A stretch of 64,000 bases of DNA from Streptomyces hoynatensis (GTDB lineage: Bacteria > Actinomycetota > Actinomycetes > Streptomycetales > Streptomycetaceae): contig NZ_RBAL01000004.1 in assembly GCF_003626535.1 (NCBI RefSeq), positions 186,001-250,000 on the forward strand. Reading direction: 5' to 3'. The position numbers and the translations under genes were made by a program. The number at the start of each line of letters is the position of its first letter. Within the stretch, counting starts at the first letter, position 1. Under the pieces are notes generated by a model, which was not told the origin of the DNA, did no database searches, and was given only the letters and a program-made list of their open reading frames with translations. Below, piece after piece: positions 1 through 8,032 of the stretch.

Positions 1-276
1 CTCCGAGCGCACCCAGTGGTTGACCGCCCTGACCGCGCACAGGGCGCCCGCCGCCAGCAGCAGCAGGGTGACCGCGAGGCGGGCCCCGGTGGGCAGGTCG
101 GTCAGGAACTGGTCCACCGCGATGCCACCGGCGAGCAGGGCGAGAGAGGTGCGCAGCCAAGCCAGGAACGTTCGCTCGTTCGCGAGCGAGAACCGGTAGT
201 CGGGCGTCTCCCCTTCCGTCCGCACCCGCCAGGGCGAGAACCACAGCCGCACCGCTTCCAGGGCCTGTCTGAACAT
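1..276 (-). CDS. DUF202 / YidH-family membrane protein (3' end outside window)
   Basis: Small inner-membrane protein of the DUF202 (YidH-like) family; biochemical role unknown. Read from an ATG at 276 on the minus strand, it opens with MFRQALEAVRLWFSPWRV and then shows the family signature RFSLANERTFLAWLRTSLAL, followed by a hydrophobic helix (LAGGIAVDQFL) and a second one (LAVTLLLLAAGALCAVRAV). About 92 residues are visible and the frame runs off the left edge, so at most a short C-terminus is missing. The next gene to the right is also on the minus strand, 74 bp away. The family call rests on the ANERTFLAWLRTS motif seen directly. Confidence 0.85.
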   Translation of the reverse strand, partial: MFRQALEAVRLWFSPWRVRTEGETPDYRFSLANERTFLAWLRTSLALLAGGIAVDQFLTDLPTGARLAVTLLLLAAGALCAVRAVNHWVRSE

Positions 277-349
277 GCGACGAGCCTATGCGTCGCTTTC
301 CGTGCTCTCCCGCCGGCGTCCGAGGTCGCATCCGCGAGGGCTCCGCCGC

Positions 350-763
350 TCATCCCCCGGACGCCTTCCGCCCCGCCGGCGTTCCCGCGTCCCTGCCGCA
401 CCGGCCCAGTTCCCCCACGGGCGCGACCACCCGCCCCGACCGGGGACAGGACCACACGGCCGTGCCACCGGCGACCGTCGCGGCCAGCGGATGGGTGCGG
501 GGGTGGGCCGGGCACTCGGGCCACACCGCGGGCAGACCCTCCTGCCACAGCGCCTCCACCGCCCACTCCTGCACCTGCTCCGCGATGCCGGCGAGGACGA
601 GCGGCTCGGGCCCCTCCTCGACCCGGACGCCGGCCCCGCTCCCGTCCGCGGCGTAGAGCATGTACCAGGCACCCTCCTCGCGAACCTCCGGAAACCCGGC
701 CCGGCACTCCCGCAGATCACACAGCACCGCGCGCAGCGGTCCTGGCAACACCTCCTCGTCCAT
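350..763 (-). CDS. Hypothetical protein, 137 aa
   Basis: Not recognised. The product is a soluble, acidic protein beginning MDEEVLPGPLRAVLCDLREC, with no signal peptide or membrane segment. It contains two Cys near the N-terminus (VLCDLREC), a third in WPECPAHP and a fourth in VWSCPRSG. The middle part (EGAWYMLYAADGSGAGV) looks like a small beta-sheet fold, and the C-terminus is Gly/Arg rich. Codon third positions are strongly G/C, unlike the competing frames over the same stretch, which favours this strand. There is an AAGGG directly before the ATG but no well spaced ribosome site, so a slightly different start is possible. Confidence 0.6.
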   Translation of the reverse strand: MDEEVLPGPLRAVLCDLRECRAGFPEVREEGAWYMLYAADGSGAGVRVEEGPEPLVLAGIAEQVQEWAVEALWQEGLPAVWPECPAHPRTHPLAATVAGGTAVWSCPRSGRVVAPVGELGRCGRDAGTPAGRKASGG

Positions 764-1025
764 CCCTTCATCATGTCGCGCCGGCCCGGAAGCACCGGCG
801 GCGGGGAACCGCGCGCCACCGGTGGCGGCGCCCCTGACGGCGCCCGTCCTGCCCGACCTCCTTTCCTGAGCCCGCCTCCTGCCGGACCGCGAGGCCGGAC
901 CGCCTCCGCGGCGCCCGCGCCCGGGGAGCCGGGATGCCGCCGGGAAGGCGGCTCCCGGGCGTGCCCGCGGCCTCTCCAGGCGGTGCCTGCGCCACAGGCG
1001 AGCGACGCCGCCTGCGGCCCCCGCC

Positions 1026-1970
1026 TCACCCCGCCATCGAGGCCCGGAGCGGGGCGAGCAGCACGGCCCGCAGCAGCAACGCCCCGGTGGCCACCGCCAG
1101 GACGTGCACCGCGGCCGCCACCGCCAGGTTCTCCGGCATCACGGAGTCCGGCCCGCGCCCCGCGATCGCCGCATAACCGGTGAAGGGCAGCTTCCAGGCG
1201 CTCCACGCGAACATCGAGCCGGAGCCCAGCCACCCCAGGGCCGTGGGCACCCAGCGCGGCAGCCGCCCGGGCCGTCCGCGCGCCGCCGCCCAGGCCGCCA
1301 GGGAGCCGACCGTCGCCCACAGGGCGAAGACCGCCGTGATCAGCCGCCACTCGGCGTTGCGGTCGCCCGGCTGCGCCAGCCCTGCCGTGCCGCCGGCCGC
1401 CCAGTACAGCCAGCCCACGCCGAGCGCGAGCCCCAGTGCGAACACCCACCGCCGCCCGACGGCACCCGCCGTGGTCACGGCCCCGTCCCCCAGGCGCCCA
1501 CCGAGGGCACGCGGCCAGCGGCGCCGCAGATAGGCCGGCAGGGCGACGGCGAGGCACAGCCCGGTGCCCACGAAGCTCGTCTGTATCAGCGCCTCCTCCC
1601 AGCCGGGGGCCGAGGCGCCGCTCTCCTCCGCCGATCCGCCCGACGGCCACAGCAGCGAACTCAGCACCGCGTAGGGCAGCATCGCGACGAGGAAGCCGGC
1701 CCCGACCCACCCGCAGAACAGCAGGGGCACCGCCGGTATGCGCAATCCCCACGGCCGCACGAGGGCCAGCGCGAGGACCACGCCCGTGGCCGCCATGCCC
1801 ACCGTCGCCGCGTTCAGCGCGACCCACTCCCCGAGCCCGAGCCCGGAACCGGTGGGGAGCACCCCGAGCAGCGCGCCGGCGACCCAGGACACCTTGATCA
1901 GCAGGTACGGCAGCAGCACCAGCGCCGCCGCGTACGCGGCGCCGCGGCCCACCCGGTCGAACCTGTCCAT
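1026..1970 (-). CDS. Multi-pass integral membrane protein, 314 aa
   Basis: Predicted polytopic membrane protein of unknown function. Hydrophobic segments include AAYAAALVLLPYLLIKVSWV near the N-terminus, then segments around AATVGMAATGVVLALALV, VPLLFCGWVGAGFLVAML, FALGLALGVGWLYWAAG, ITAVFALWATVGSLAAWAA and VAAAVHVLAVATGALLLRAV, giving roughly seven or eight helices. The frame stays open further upstream, but the ATG at 1970 is preferred: it has AAGGGAG six bases before it, and the upstream extension is Arg/Pro rich with no membrane character. No catalytic motif was recognised. It is divergent from the FAD dehydrogenase at 2261. Confidence 0.75.
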   Translation of the reverse strand: MDRFDRVGRGAAYAAALVLLPYLLIKVSWVAGALLGVLPTGSGLGLGEWVALNAATVGMAATGVVLALALVRPWGLRIPAVPLLFCGWVGAGFLVAMLPYAVLSSLLWPSGGSAEESGASAPGWEEALIQTSFVGTGLCLAVALPAYLRRRWPRALGGRLGDGAVTTAGAVGRRWVFALGLALGVGWLYWAAGGTAGLAQPGDRNAEWRLITAVFALWATVGSLAAWAAARGRPGRLPRWVPTALGWLGSGSMFAWSAWKLPFTGYAAIAGRGPDSVMPENLAVAAAVHVLAVATGALLLRAVLLAPLRASMAG

Positions 1971-2260
1971 GACGACTCCCTTCCGGCGGCGCCGGCCTCC
2001 TCCCGGCAACCACCCGTTCCCACCCGAAACATCATCAAGTGGTGGAGGCGGCCCGCGCATCGGTCCTTGGGATAGGCCCCGTACGTCTTGTGACTGAGGA
2101 AACCGCGGCGGCCGTGAGACCAAAGTCGCGTGGGCCGATGCTTTGGCAGCCGGGCCCGGCTTCTTCGGTATCCGGTGCGGACTTCGGCGTTGACGTCGGG
2201 ACGCGCGGGGACAGAGGATCGGAAACCGTCAGCCGGGGCTCACGCGGAGGGAGGACGAGC

Positions 2261-3913
2261 ATGGCCTACGACACGGATGTCGTGGTGATCGGCGGCGGTC
2301 TGGCCGGGCTGGTCGCCACCGCCGAGCTGGCCGCTGCCGGACGGAAGGTGATTCTGCTCGACCAGGAGCCGGAGAGCTCGCTCGGCGGGCAGGCGCACTG
2401 GTCCTTCGGCGGCCTCTTCCTGGTGGACTCGCCCGAGCAGCGTCGCCTGCGCGTCCGCGACAGCCACGCCCTCGCCTGGCAGGACTGGCAGGGCACGGCG
2501 GCCTTCGACCGCGAGGAGGACCGCTGGCCCCGCCGCTGGGCCGAGGCCTACGTGGACTTCGCCGCGGGAGAGAAGCGTTCCTGGCTGCGGGGGCTCGGCG
2601 TCCGGTTCTTCCCGGTGGTCGGCTGGGCGGAGCGCGGAGGCTACGAGGCCACGGGCCACGGCAATTCGGTGCCGCGCTTCCACATCGTCTGGGGCACGGG
2701 ACCCGGGCTCGTGGAGCCCTTCGAGCGCCGCGTGCGCCAAGCCGTCGAGGAGGGCCTGGTCGAGCTGCGCTTCCGGCACCGGGTCACGGGCCTTGCCCAG
2801 GGGGCCGGGGGCGTGGACACGGTCACCGGCGAGGTCCTCGCCCCGAGCGCGGCGCGCCGCGGCACGGCGAGCAACCGGCAGGTCGTGGGCGGGTTCGAGC
2901 TGCGGGCTCAGGCCGTGCTCGTCACCTCAGGCGGCATCGGCGGCAATCACGACCTCGTCCGCGCCAACTGGCCGGAAAGACTGGGCACTCCGCCGCGCCG
3001 GATGCTCTCCGGCGTGCCCGCGCACGTCGACGGCCTCATGCTGGGGGTCGCCGAGGCCGCGGGCGCCAGCCTCGTCAACCGCGACCGGATGTGGCACTAC
3101 ACCGAGGGCATCGCCAACTGGGACCCGATCTGGCTGCGCCACGGCATCCGCATTCTGCCCGGGCCCTCCTCGCTCTGGGTGGACGCGACCGGACGCCGCC
3201 TGCCCGTCCCCCTCTTCCCCGGGTTCGACACCCTGGGCACGCTGCGGCACATCACCGGCACCGGCCACGACCACACGTGGTTCGTGCTCACCCAGAAGAT
3301 CATCGAGAAGGAGTTCGCGCTCTCCGGCTCCGAGCAGAATCCCGATCTGACGGGCCGCAGCGTACGAGACGTGCTGGGCCGGGCGCGTTCCGGGGCGCCC
3401 GGCCCAGTACAGGCATTCCTCGACCGGGGCGCCGACTTCGTGGTGGAGCGCAATCTGTCCGCCCTGGTCCGGGGGATGAACGAGGTGACGGGCGAGAAGC
3501 TGGTCGACGAGCAGGTTCTCCGGCACGAGGTGGAGTCGCGCGACCGCGAGCTGGGGAACAGGTTCACCAAGGACCTCCAGATCACCGCGATACGCGGCGC
3601 CCGCTCCTACCTCGGCGACCGGCTGATACGGGTGGCCGCCCCGCACCGCCTGCTCGATCCCAAGGCGGGGCCGTTGATAGCCGTGCGGCTGAGCATCCTC
3701 ACGCGCAAGACGCTCGGCGGGCTCGAGACGGACCTGTCCGGACGGGTTCTGACCGCGTCGGGCGAGCCACTGGAGGGGCTGTACGCGGCGGGCGAGGCGG
3801 CCGGCTTCGGCGGGGGCGGGATGCACGGCTACCGCTCCCTGGAAGGCACCTTCCTCGGCGGCTGCCTCTTCAGCGGCAGAACGGCGGGCCGGGCGATAGC
3901 CCGCGCGCTCTGA
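2261..3913 (+). CDS. FAD-binding dehydrogenase (fumarate reductase / ketosteroid dehydrogenase-like)
   Basis: Predicted flavoprotein oxidoreductase of 550 aa, in the superfamily that includes 3-ketosteroid delta1-dehydrogenases and fumarate reductase flavoproteins. The N-terminal Rossmann fold is plain (VVVIGGGLAGLVATAELAAA, Asp/Glu-terminated second strand ILLDQEPESSLGG), and the C-terminal FAD-closing motif GLYAAGEAAGFGGGGMHG is followed by SLEGTFLGGCLFSGR. There is no signal peptide, so it should act in the cytosol. The frame is open further upstream, but the ATG at 2261 is chosen because GGAGGGAGGAC lies just before it and the Rossmann strand begins six residues later. The substrate cannot be read from sequence; a steroid or other ring dehydrogenation is a family-based guess. 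Confidence 0.85.
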   Translation: MAYDTDVVVIGGGLAGLVATAELAAAGRKVILLDQEPESSLGGQAHWSFGGLFLVDSPEQRRLRVRDSHALAWQDWQGTAAFDREEDRWPRRWAEAYVDFAAGEKRSWLRGLGVRFFPVVGWAERGGYEATGHGNSVPRFHIVWGTGPGLVEPFERRVRQAVEEGLVELRFRHRVTGLAQGAGGVDTVTGEVLAPSAARRGTASNRQVVGGFELRAQAVLVTSGGIGGNHDLVRANWPERLGTPPRRMLSGVPAHVDGLMLGVAEAAGASLVNRDRMWHYTEGIANWDPIWLRHGIRILPGPSSLWVDATGRRLPVPLFPGFDTLGTLRHITGTGHDHTWFVLTQKIIEKEFALSGSEQNPDLTGRSVRDVLGRARSGAPGPVQAFLDRGADFVVERNLSALVRGMNEVTGEKLVDEQVLRHEVESRDRELGNRFTKDLQITAIRGARSYLGDRLIRVAAPHRLLDPKAGPLIAVRLSILTRKTLGGLETDLSGRVLTASGEPLEGLYAAGEAAGFGGGGMHGYRSLEGTFLGGCLFSGRTAGRAIARAL

Positions 3914-4238
3914 CCGGCCGCCCGCCGGAGGTGCGGAAGACGGGTCCCGGAGGGCTGCGGGGCGGCGGCGGGCGTGTCCCGAGCGGCCAGGGGGACCCGC
4001 GCCCGGGAGGGCTCGGTGCGGTGGGCACCGCTCTCCACCGTCGCGCCTGGCTTCCGTGCACGCCGCCCGGGGCGGGAGTCGGCTCGGGTCCGGGCGGAGT
4101 CGCCCACGGAGGCGGTCGCGCGGACCGGCCTCTCCCCGGCCACCCGAGGGGCCGTCGGGCGGCTGTTCGCGACGCTGGCCGCAACAGGAGTTCTCACCGG
4201 CATCAGGAGGTGACGCATCACGACATAGAATCAAACAT
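3914..4238. other. Intergenic, no gene seen
   Basis: The 325 bases between the FAD dehydrogenase and the DinB-like gene carry only GC-rich frames with arginine/proline-rich translations and no convincing codon bias. A TAGAAT hexamer at 4225-4230 could be the -10 of a leaderless promoter for the next gene. An AGGAGGTGA at 4205-4213 resembles a ribosome site but is too far (about 25 bases) from the GTG at 4239. Confidence 0.5.
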
Positions 4239-4760
4239 GTGATCGACGAACGGCTTGGGTTGCCGCCGGACGCGGACGAGCGGACGACGCTGACCTGCTT
4301 CCTGGACTTCCAGCGGAACGCGCTCGTGCGCACCTGCGCCGGCCTCACCGACGAGCAGCTCCGGCTGCGGGCGGCGCCGCCCTCCGGCCTCTCGCTGCTC
4401 GGCCTGGTGCGGCACCTGGCGGGGGTCGAACGCTGGTACTTCCAGGCGGTCATGGCCGGCACCTGGCCGGGCGGGCTCTACACGCGGACCGACGACCCGG
4501 ACGAGGACTTCAACGACATCGAGAACGCCACGGGGGCCGCCGCCTTCGCCACGTGGCGCGCCGAGGTCGCGGCCTCCCGGGCCATCACCGCCGAGCGCCC
4601 GCTCGATGCGATCGGCGCCGTGCCGGAGTGGGCCGACGAGCGGGCCGGACGCCGGTACTCGCTGCGCTGGGTGCTCACCCACATGATCGACGAGTACGCC
4701 CGGCACAACGGTCACGCCGACCTCATCCGCGAGGCCATCGACGGGCAGGTGGGGGAGTAG
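4239..4760 (+). CDS. DinB / DUF664-like four-helix protein
   Basis: Likely member of the DinB/YfiT superfamily of metal-binding four-helix bundles (DUF664 branch), typically mycothiol- or bacillithiol-related enzymes in actinobacteria; the exact reaction is unknown. It is 173 aa from the GTG at 4239 (VIDERLGLPPDADERTTL). The three His expected for the metal site are visible as H in LVRHLAGVERWYF, and H in LTHMIDEYARHNGHADLI, where the terminal RHNGHADL motif is typical of the family. A TAGAAT six or seven bases before the start suggests a leaderless transcript. It runs convergently into the TetR gene. Confidence 0.8.
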   Translation: MIDERLGLPPDADERTTLTCFLDFQRNALVRTCAGLTDEQLRLRAAPPSGLSLLGLVRHLAGVERWYFQAVMAGTWPGGLYTRTDDPDEDFNDIENATGAAAFATWRAEVAASRAITAERPLDAIGAVPEWADERAGRRYSLRWVLTHMIDEYARHNGHADLIREAIDGQVGE

Positions 4761-4798
4761 CGCCCGCCGGCGGCCGCGTGCGCACCGGCCGATGCTGC

Positions 4799-4852
4799 GG
4801 TGCCGGTGCCGGTGCCGGTGCCGGTGCCGGTGCCGGTGCCGGTGCCCGTGCC
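4799..4852. repeat. Hexanucleotide tandem repeat (GGTGCC)8 plus one variant
   Basis: Eight perfect GGTGCC units run from 4799 to 4846, followed by CGTGCC. The array lies in the short gap between two convergent genes (DinB-like and TetR), so it does not alter a protein. Such arrays expand and contract by polymerase slippage. Confidence 0.95.
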
Positions 4853-4894
4853 GGCGGCGGGCCCGGGCGGGGTGCCACCAGCCTCCCGGCGGGC

Positions 4895-4912
4895 CCCGGG
4901 CCATGGCCCGGG
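4895..4912. terminator. Palindromic hairpin between convergent genes
   Basis: CCCGGGC CATG GCCCGGG gives a 7-bp all-GC stem with a 4-base loop, placed 12 bases past the end of the minus-strand TetR gene and between two convergent genes. No T-run follows, which is common in Streptomyces. Likely a bidirectional terminator. Confidence 0.55.
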
Positions 4913-4924
4913 TGGTGCGGCCGC

Positions 4925-5725
4925 TCACGCCGGGGGCGTGGCCGTGTCGGGAGCGAGGGGTTCGGCGCGGGCCGCCAGTCCGTCCAGGACGAGACGGAGG
5001 CCGAACCGGTAGGCGTGGTCCGGGTCGTAGGCCGCGCCGTGGGCGCTGCCCGCGGCCGTGCCGACTCGGGTGGCGAGCGGGTAGCGCGCCGGGTCGAGAA
5101 CGCGTTGCAGCAGCGGGGCGTTCGCGGCCCACCACTCCTCGTCGGACACCCCGCTGTCCCCGCGAGCGGTTCGTGTTTCCTCCGCGCCGCGGGCGGTGGC
5201 CCGGACGAAGCTGAGGAGGTGGGTGAGTGCGGCGTCCCGTTCGACGTCGTCGAGTGCGAGTCCCTCGAAGGCGCGCAGCTCGTGCTCGTACTTGGCCATC
5301 AGGCCGGGGCCGAGTGGGGGGCGGGTGGTCGGCAGTGCCGCGGCCCACGGATGGCGGCGGAAGAGGGAGCGGTTCTCCTCCGCCACGGCGGTCAGCCGCG
5401 TGCGCCAGGGGGTGCCGGCGGGGTGCTCGGTTCGGTCCATCCGCCGGTACAGCTCGTCGAGCATGAGGTCGAGGAGTTCCGCCTTGCCCGGCACGTAGGT
5501 GTAGAGGGTCATGGGGTTGACGCCGAGCCGGTCGGCGAGGCGGCGCATCGTGAGGGCGTCCAGCCCGTCCTCGTCGGCCAGTTCGATCGCCGCCTCCACC
5601 ACGCGATCGACGCTCAGGCCCGGTTTGGGGCCGCGGCCGGCGCGGCCGTGGCCCGGCTCCCGCCACAGGAGTTCGAGCGTGCGGCCCGGGTCGCCCGCGC
5701 CACTGCGATCCTTCGCCTTGGGCAT
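4925..5725 (-). CDS. TetR-family transcriptional regulator
   Basis: DNA-binding repressor of 266 aa with the helix-turn-helix near residues 40-85 (RVVEAAIELADEDGLDALTM, then RRLADRLGVNPMTLYTYVPG, where the recognition helix ends in the typical LYTYVPGK). The C-terminal ligand domain resembles the tetracycline-repressor class (FRRHPWAAALPTTRPPLGPG). A ~40-residue extension precedes the HTH (MPKAKDRSGAG...), longer than usual for the family. It is divergent from the gene at 5959, and the 233-bp gap between them carries phased GGTCC boxes, so it probably controls itself and that neighbour. The inducer is unknown. Confidence 0.9.
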   Translation of the reverse strand: MPKAKDRSGAGDPGRTLELLWREPGHGRAGRGPKPGLSVDRVVEAAIELADEDGLDALTMRRLADRLGVNPMTLYTYVPGKAELLDLMLDELYRRMDRTEHPAGTPWRTRLTAVAEENRSLFRRHPWAAALPTTRPPLGPGLMAKYEHELRAFEGLALDDVERDAALTHLLSFVRATARGAEETRTARGDSGVSDEEWWAANAPLLQRVLDPARYPLATRVGTAAGSAHGAAYDPDHAYRFGLRLVLDGLAARAEPLAPDTATPPA

Positions 5726-5810
5726 GGGCCGATCCTCTCACCCCCGGCCGGGGCGCCCCGGGCACCACCCGGCCCGCAGGGGGCGGCCCCGGCCCTCCCT
5801 GACCCTTCGC

Positions 5811-5898
5811 GGTCCTTCTCCCTCCGCCGTGGTCCTTGATCGGTCTTCCTCGACCGCTCTCGGTCCTCCCCGATCGCCCTCGGTCCTCGTCGGTCCTG
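5811..5898. promoter_or_regulatory. Helically phased GGTCCT boxes in a divergent control region
   Basis: Six near-identical boxes (GGTCCTT, GGTCCTT, GGTCTTC, GGTCCTC, GGTCCTC, GGTCCTG) start at 5811, 5831, 5842, 5862, 5882 and 5892. Steps are 20, 11, 20, 20 and 10 bp, so all lie on about the same face of the helix. They sit between the TetR gene and the divergent gene at 5959. That arrangement fits a multi-site operator, though which protein binds is not known. Confidence 0.5.
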
Positions 5899-5958
5899 CT
5901 CGGCCCGGCCGAATGGCATCGTGGGGGAGGCACATCCCGACGGAGGAGAGGCACCGGC

Positions 5959-6639
5959 ATGGCCGTCATCCATCACACCGTCCTCAAGCCGAGCAAGCTG
6001 GAGTTGCTCACACCCTGGCTCCCCACGCGACCGTGGTACCGCGGCGGGGCGCAGCCGCCGCGGTTGAGCAAGGCCGGCGGCTTCCGGCTGGACGATCCCG
6101 AGGGCGAGGTGGGGATCGAGTTCCTCGTGGTCACCGACGACTCCGCCCCGTCGGCCACCTACCTGGTGCCGCTCACCTATCGCGGCGCTCCCCTCGACGA
6201 GGCGGAACACGCCCTCGTCGGCACCATGGAACACGGGGTGCTGGGGCGGCGCTGGGCGTACGACGGCTGTCACGACCCGGTTCTCACCGCCCAGTTGCTC
6301 GCGCTGGTCGAGGGGCGGGCCCAGGCCCAGGACCAGAATGTCAGCGACACCCCCGACCGGGAGATCACCCGTTCCTACGCGGGGGAGGGCCGCCTCGCGG
6401 CCGGGGCCACCAGGGCCGCAGACGACAGTGAGGGCACCGTCCTGGGCGCGGCGGGCGGACCGGTGCTGCGCCTGCACCGCGTGCTGCGCCCTGCCGAGGA
6501 CGGCGCGCCGCGGGTTCCCGAGGGGGCGATGGGACACGTCGCCGGCGGTTGGAACCTGCCGGACGGCTCCCGCGCGCGGGGGCTGTTCGCCGTGCTGCAC
6601 GGCGCGGGCTCCGGGCCGCGCCTGCCGCGCCAACCCTGA
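5959..6639 (+). CDS. Maltokinase N-terminal cap-like domain protein
   Basis: A 226-aa protein related to the N-terminal cap region of actinobacterial maltokinases, here without the kinase body. The opening MAVIHHTVLKPSKLELLTPW followed by LPTRPWYRGG is the recognisable part, with the central GIEFLVVTDDSAPSATYLVP and MEHGVLGRRWAYDGCHDPV. No kinase catalytic motifs are present. The start ATG at 5959 is preceded by GGAGGAGAGGC, a good ribosome site; the frame is open further upstream but shows no conserved sequence there. It is divergent from the TetR gene and may be its target. Function is inferred only from the cap similarity, which in maltokinases contributes to GlgE-pathway alpha-glucan metabolism. 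Confidence 0.7.
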   Translation: MAVIHHTVLKPSKLELLTPWLPTRPWYRGGAQPPRLSKAGGFRLDDPEGEVGIEFLVVTDDSAPSATYLVPLTYRGAPLDEAEHALVGTMEHGVLGRRWAYDGCHDPVLTAQLLALVEGRAQAQDQNVSDTPDREITRSYAGEGRLAAGATRAADDSEGTVLGAAGGPVLRLHRVLRPAEDGAPRVPEGAMGHVAGGWNLPDGSRARGLFAVLHGAGSGPRLPRQP

Positions 6640-6771
6640 GGGGCGCGGCGGCGCCCGACCATGGCCGGGCATCCGGACGCGCGGACAGCCGGACGTCCGG
6701 AAGGCCGGAAGGCCGGACGGGCGACCGGCCGGGCCGTGGCCGGCCGGCCGGGCAGGGGCCGCGGCCTGGGG

Positions 6772-7350
6772 TCAGCGGCGCGGGGTGCGGAGGTGGATGC
6801 GTTCGCCCTGTTTTCCGAAGAGGCTGAGCAGTTCGACGCCGCCCCGTCCCGCCGCGCCGAACCAGTGCGGAAGTTGGCAGTCGAACTCGGCGGCCTCACC
6901 TGCTCCCATCGTGAAATCGCGACTGCCCAGCCTGATGCGGAGGTGCCCGCGGAGGACGTAGAGCCATTCCCACCCCGCGTGGGCACGCAGGTGGGGTTGT
7001 TCGTCGTGTGCCGGGATGGTCATCTTGTAGGCGCGTGGCTCCCCCTGCTGCCGCGACAACGGGATCAGCACCCGGCCGTCCTTCCTGGTGGGGCGTTGCG
7101 GCACGCGAGGGTCGAGGACCCGCGGCGCGGCGACGATTTCGTCGAGGGGGATGCCGAGCGCGGCGGTGATCGGCAGGAGCAGTTCGAGGCTCGGCTTGCG
7201 CTGGGCCGTCTCCAGGCGGGACAGCGTGCTGGTCGAGATGCCGGTGGCGCGCGCCAGCGCGGCCAGGCTGACGCCCCGTTTCTCGCGCGCACGCTTCAGC
7301 CGCGGAGCGATCTGCTCGATCACGGCACCCACGCTCGGCTGCTCGTCCAC
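6772..7350 (-). CDS. XRE-cupin transcriptional regulator
   Basis: A 192-aa regulator with an XRE-type helix-turn-helix (residues ~15-70: LKRAREKRGVSLAALARATG, then ISTSTLSRLETAQRKPS) fused to a cupin ligand-binding domain (HAGWEWLYVLRGHLRIRLGS and GEAAEFDCQLPHWFG). Regulators with this layout sense small molecules through the cupin barrel and usually act on a neighbouring gene. It is divergent from the decayed oxidoreductase at 7442 and the exporter at 8029, so these are the likely targets. Convergent with the maltokinase-cap gene on its other side. Confidence 0.9.
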   Translation of the reverse strand: MDEQPSVGAVIEQIAPRLKRAREKRGVSLAALARATGISTSTLSRLETAQRKPSLELLLPITAALGIPLDEIVAAPRVLDPRVPQRPTRKDGRVLIPLSRQQGEPRAYKMTIPAHDEQPHLRAHAGWEWLYVLRGHLRIRLGSRDFTMGAGEAAEFDCQLPHWFGAAGRGGVELLSLFGKQGERIHLRTPRR

Positions 7351-7441
7351 GGGCCGCAGTCAATCAGCGCGTCCCGGAAACGGCAACGGAGTTCGCCGAA
7401 ACCGGCCGCCTCCACGGAGCCTCGCGGTGGAGGTGATCCGA

Positions 7442-8032
7442 ATGAACGCGACCACGCGTGAGGCGGGCACATCGGAGGCGGCACCGCCGTGGAAGGTCGT
7501 GGTGCCCGGCGGCGGGGCCGCCGGTGTGCCGGGTGGGGGCGTGCCGTCGAGGGCACGGCCGGCGACCCCGGGGTCCGACGCGGGCGAGCCGCGGAACGGG
7601 CCCGCCGCCAGGCGCGGGTACCCGGGCCGCGCGGGCCTGGCACCGCGGGAGTTCCCGGCGAAGGGCCGGGAGAAGCCGGGCCGTTACGGCGGAATGCTGC
7701 TGCCGGGCCCGGCGGCCGCCGCGCCCCGCACCCCGGAGGGCGGGAACGACCGCACCCCGGAGGGCCAGTTCGCGCCGCGTCTGGGGAACGACCGCACCCA
7801 GGACGCCAGGGCGGTGCCGGTCGTCACCGGGCCGGTCGGCGAACTCCCCGTCGTTCCCGGGCTCTTCGAGCAGTGGGGTGCACCGGTGCACCGCCGCCCG
7901 CGCTGCCCCGGCGAGGAACTCCACGGCCGCTCGCTGACCTTCTTCCCCCACGGCGAGGAGGCCGGCGCCGCCGGGCGGCAGCTGCCGGCCGGGAACGCGG
8001 TCGGCCCGCGGGACGGAGGTGCGCGCCGATGA
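7442..8032 (+). pseudogene. Decayed NAD(P)/FAD-dependent oxidoreductase (thioredoxin-reductase-like)
   Basis: The 196-codon frame reads as a worn copy of the small flavoprotein disulfide reductases common in Streptomyces. Recognisable pieces, in order, are WKVVVPGGGAAGVPGG (Rossmann motif), DAGEPRNGPAA, the segment FPAKGREKPGRYGG, the segment VVTGPVGELPVVPGLFEQWG, and LTFFPHGEEAGAAGRQLPA. The redox CxxC region, normally HCPYCHG, reads HRRPRCPG, so the active-site cysteines are lost. Stretches between the pieces are missing, and the protein ends far short of the usual ~300 aa. A near-perfect Shine-Dalgarno (GGAGGTGATC) remains before the ATG, and the stop overlaps the next start as ATGA. So it may still be translated and coupled to the exporter. 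Alignment was done from memory by eye. Confidence 0.75.

Noticed and set aside
4799..4852. Regulatory or coding meaning of the GGTGCC hexamer repeat
   Set aside because: It lies between two convergent genes and looks like a simple slippage repeat. No evidence for a role was found.
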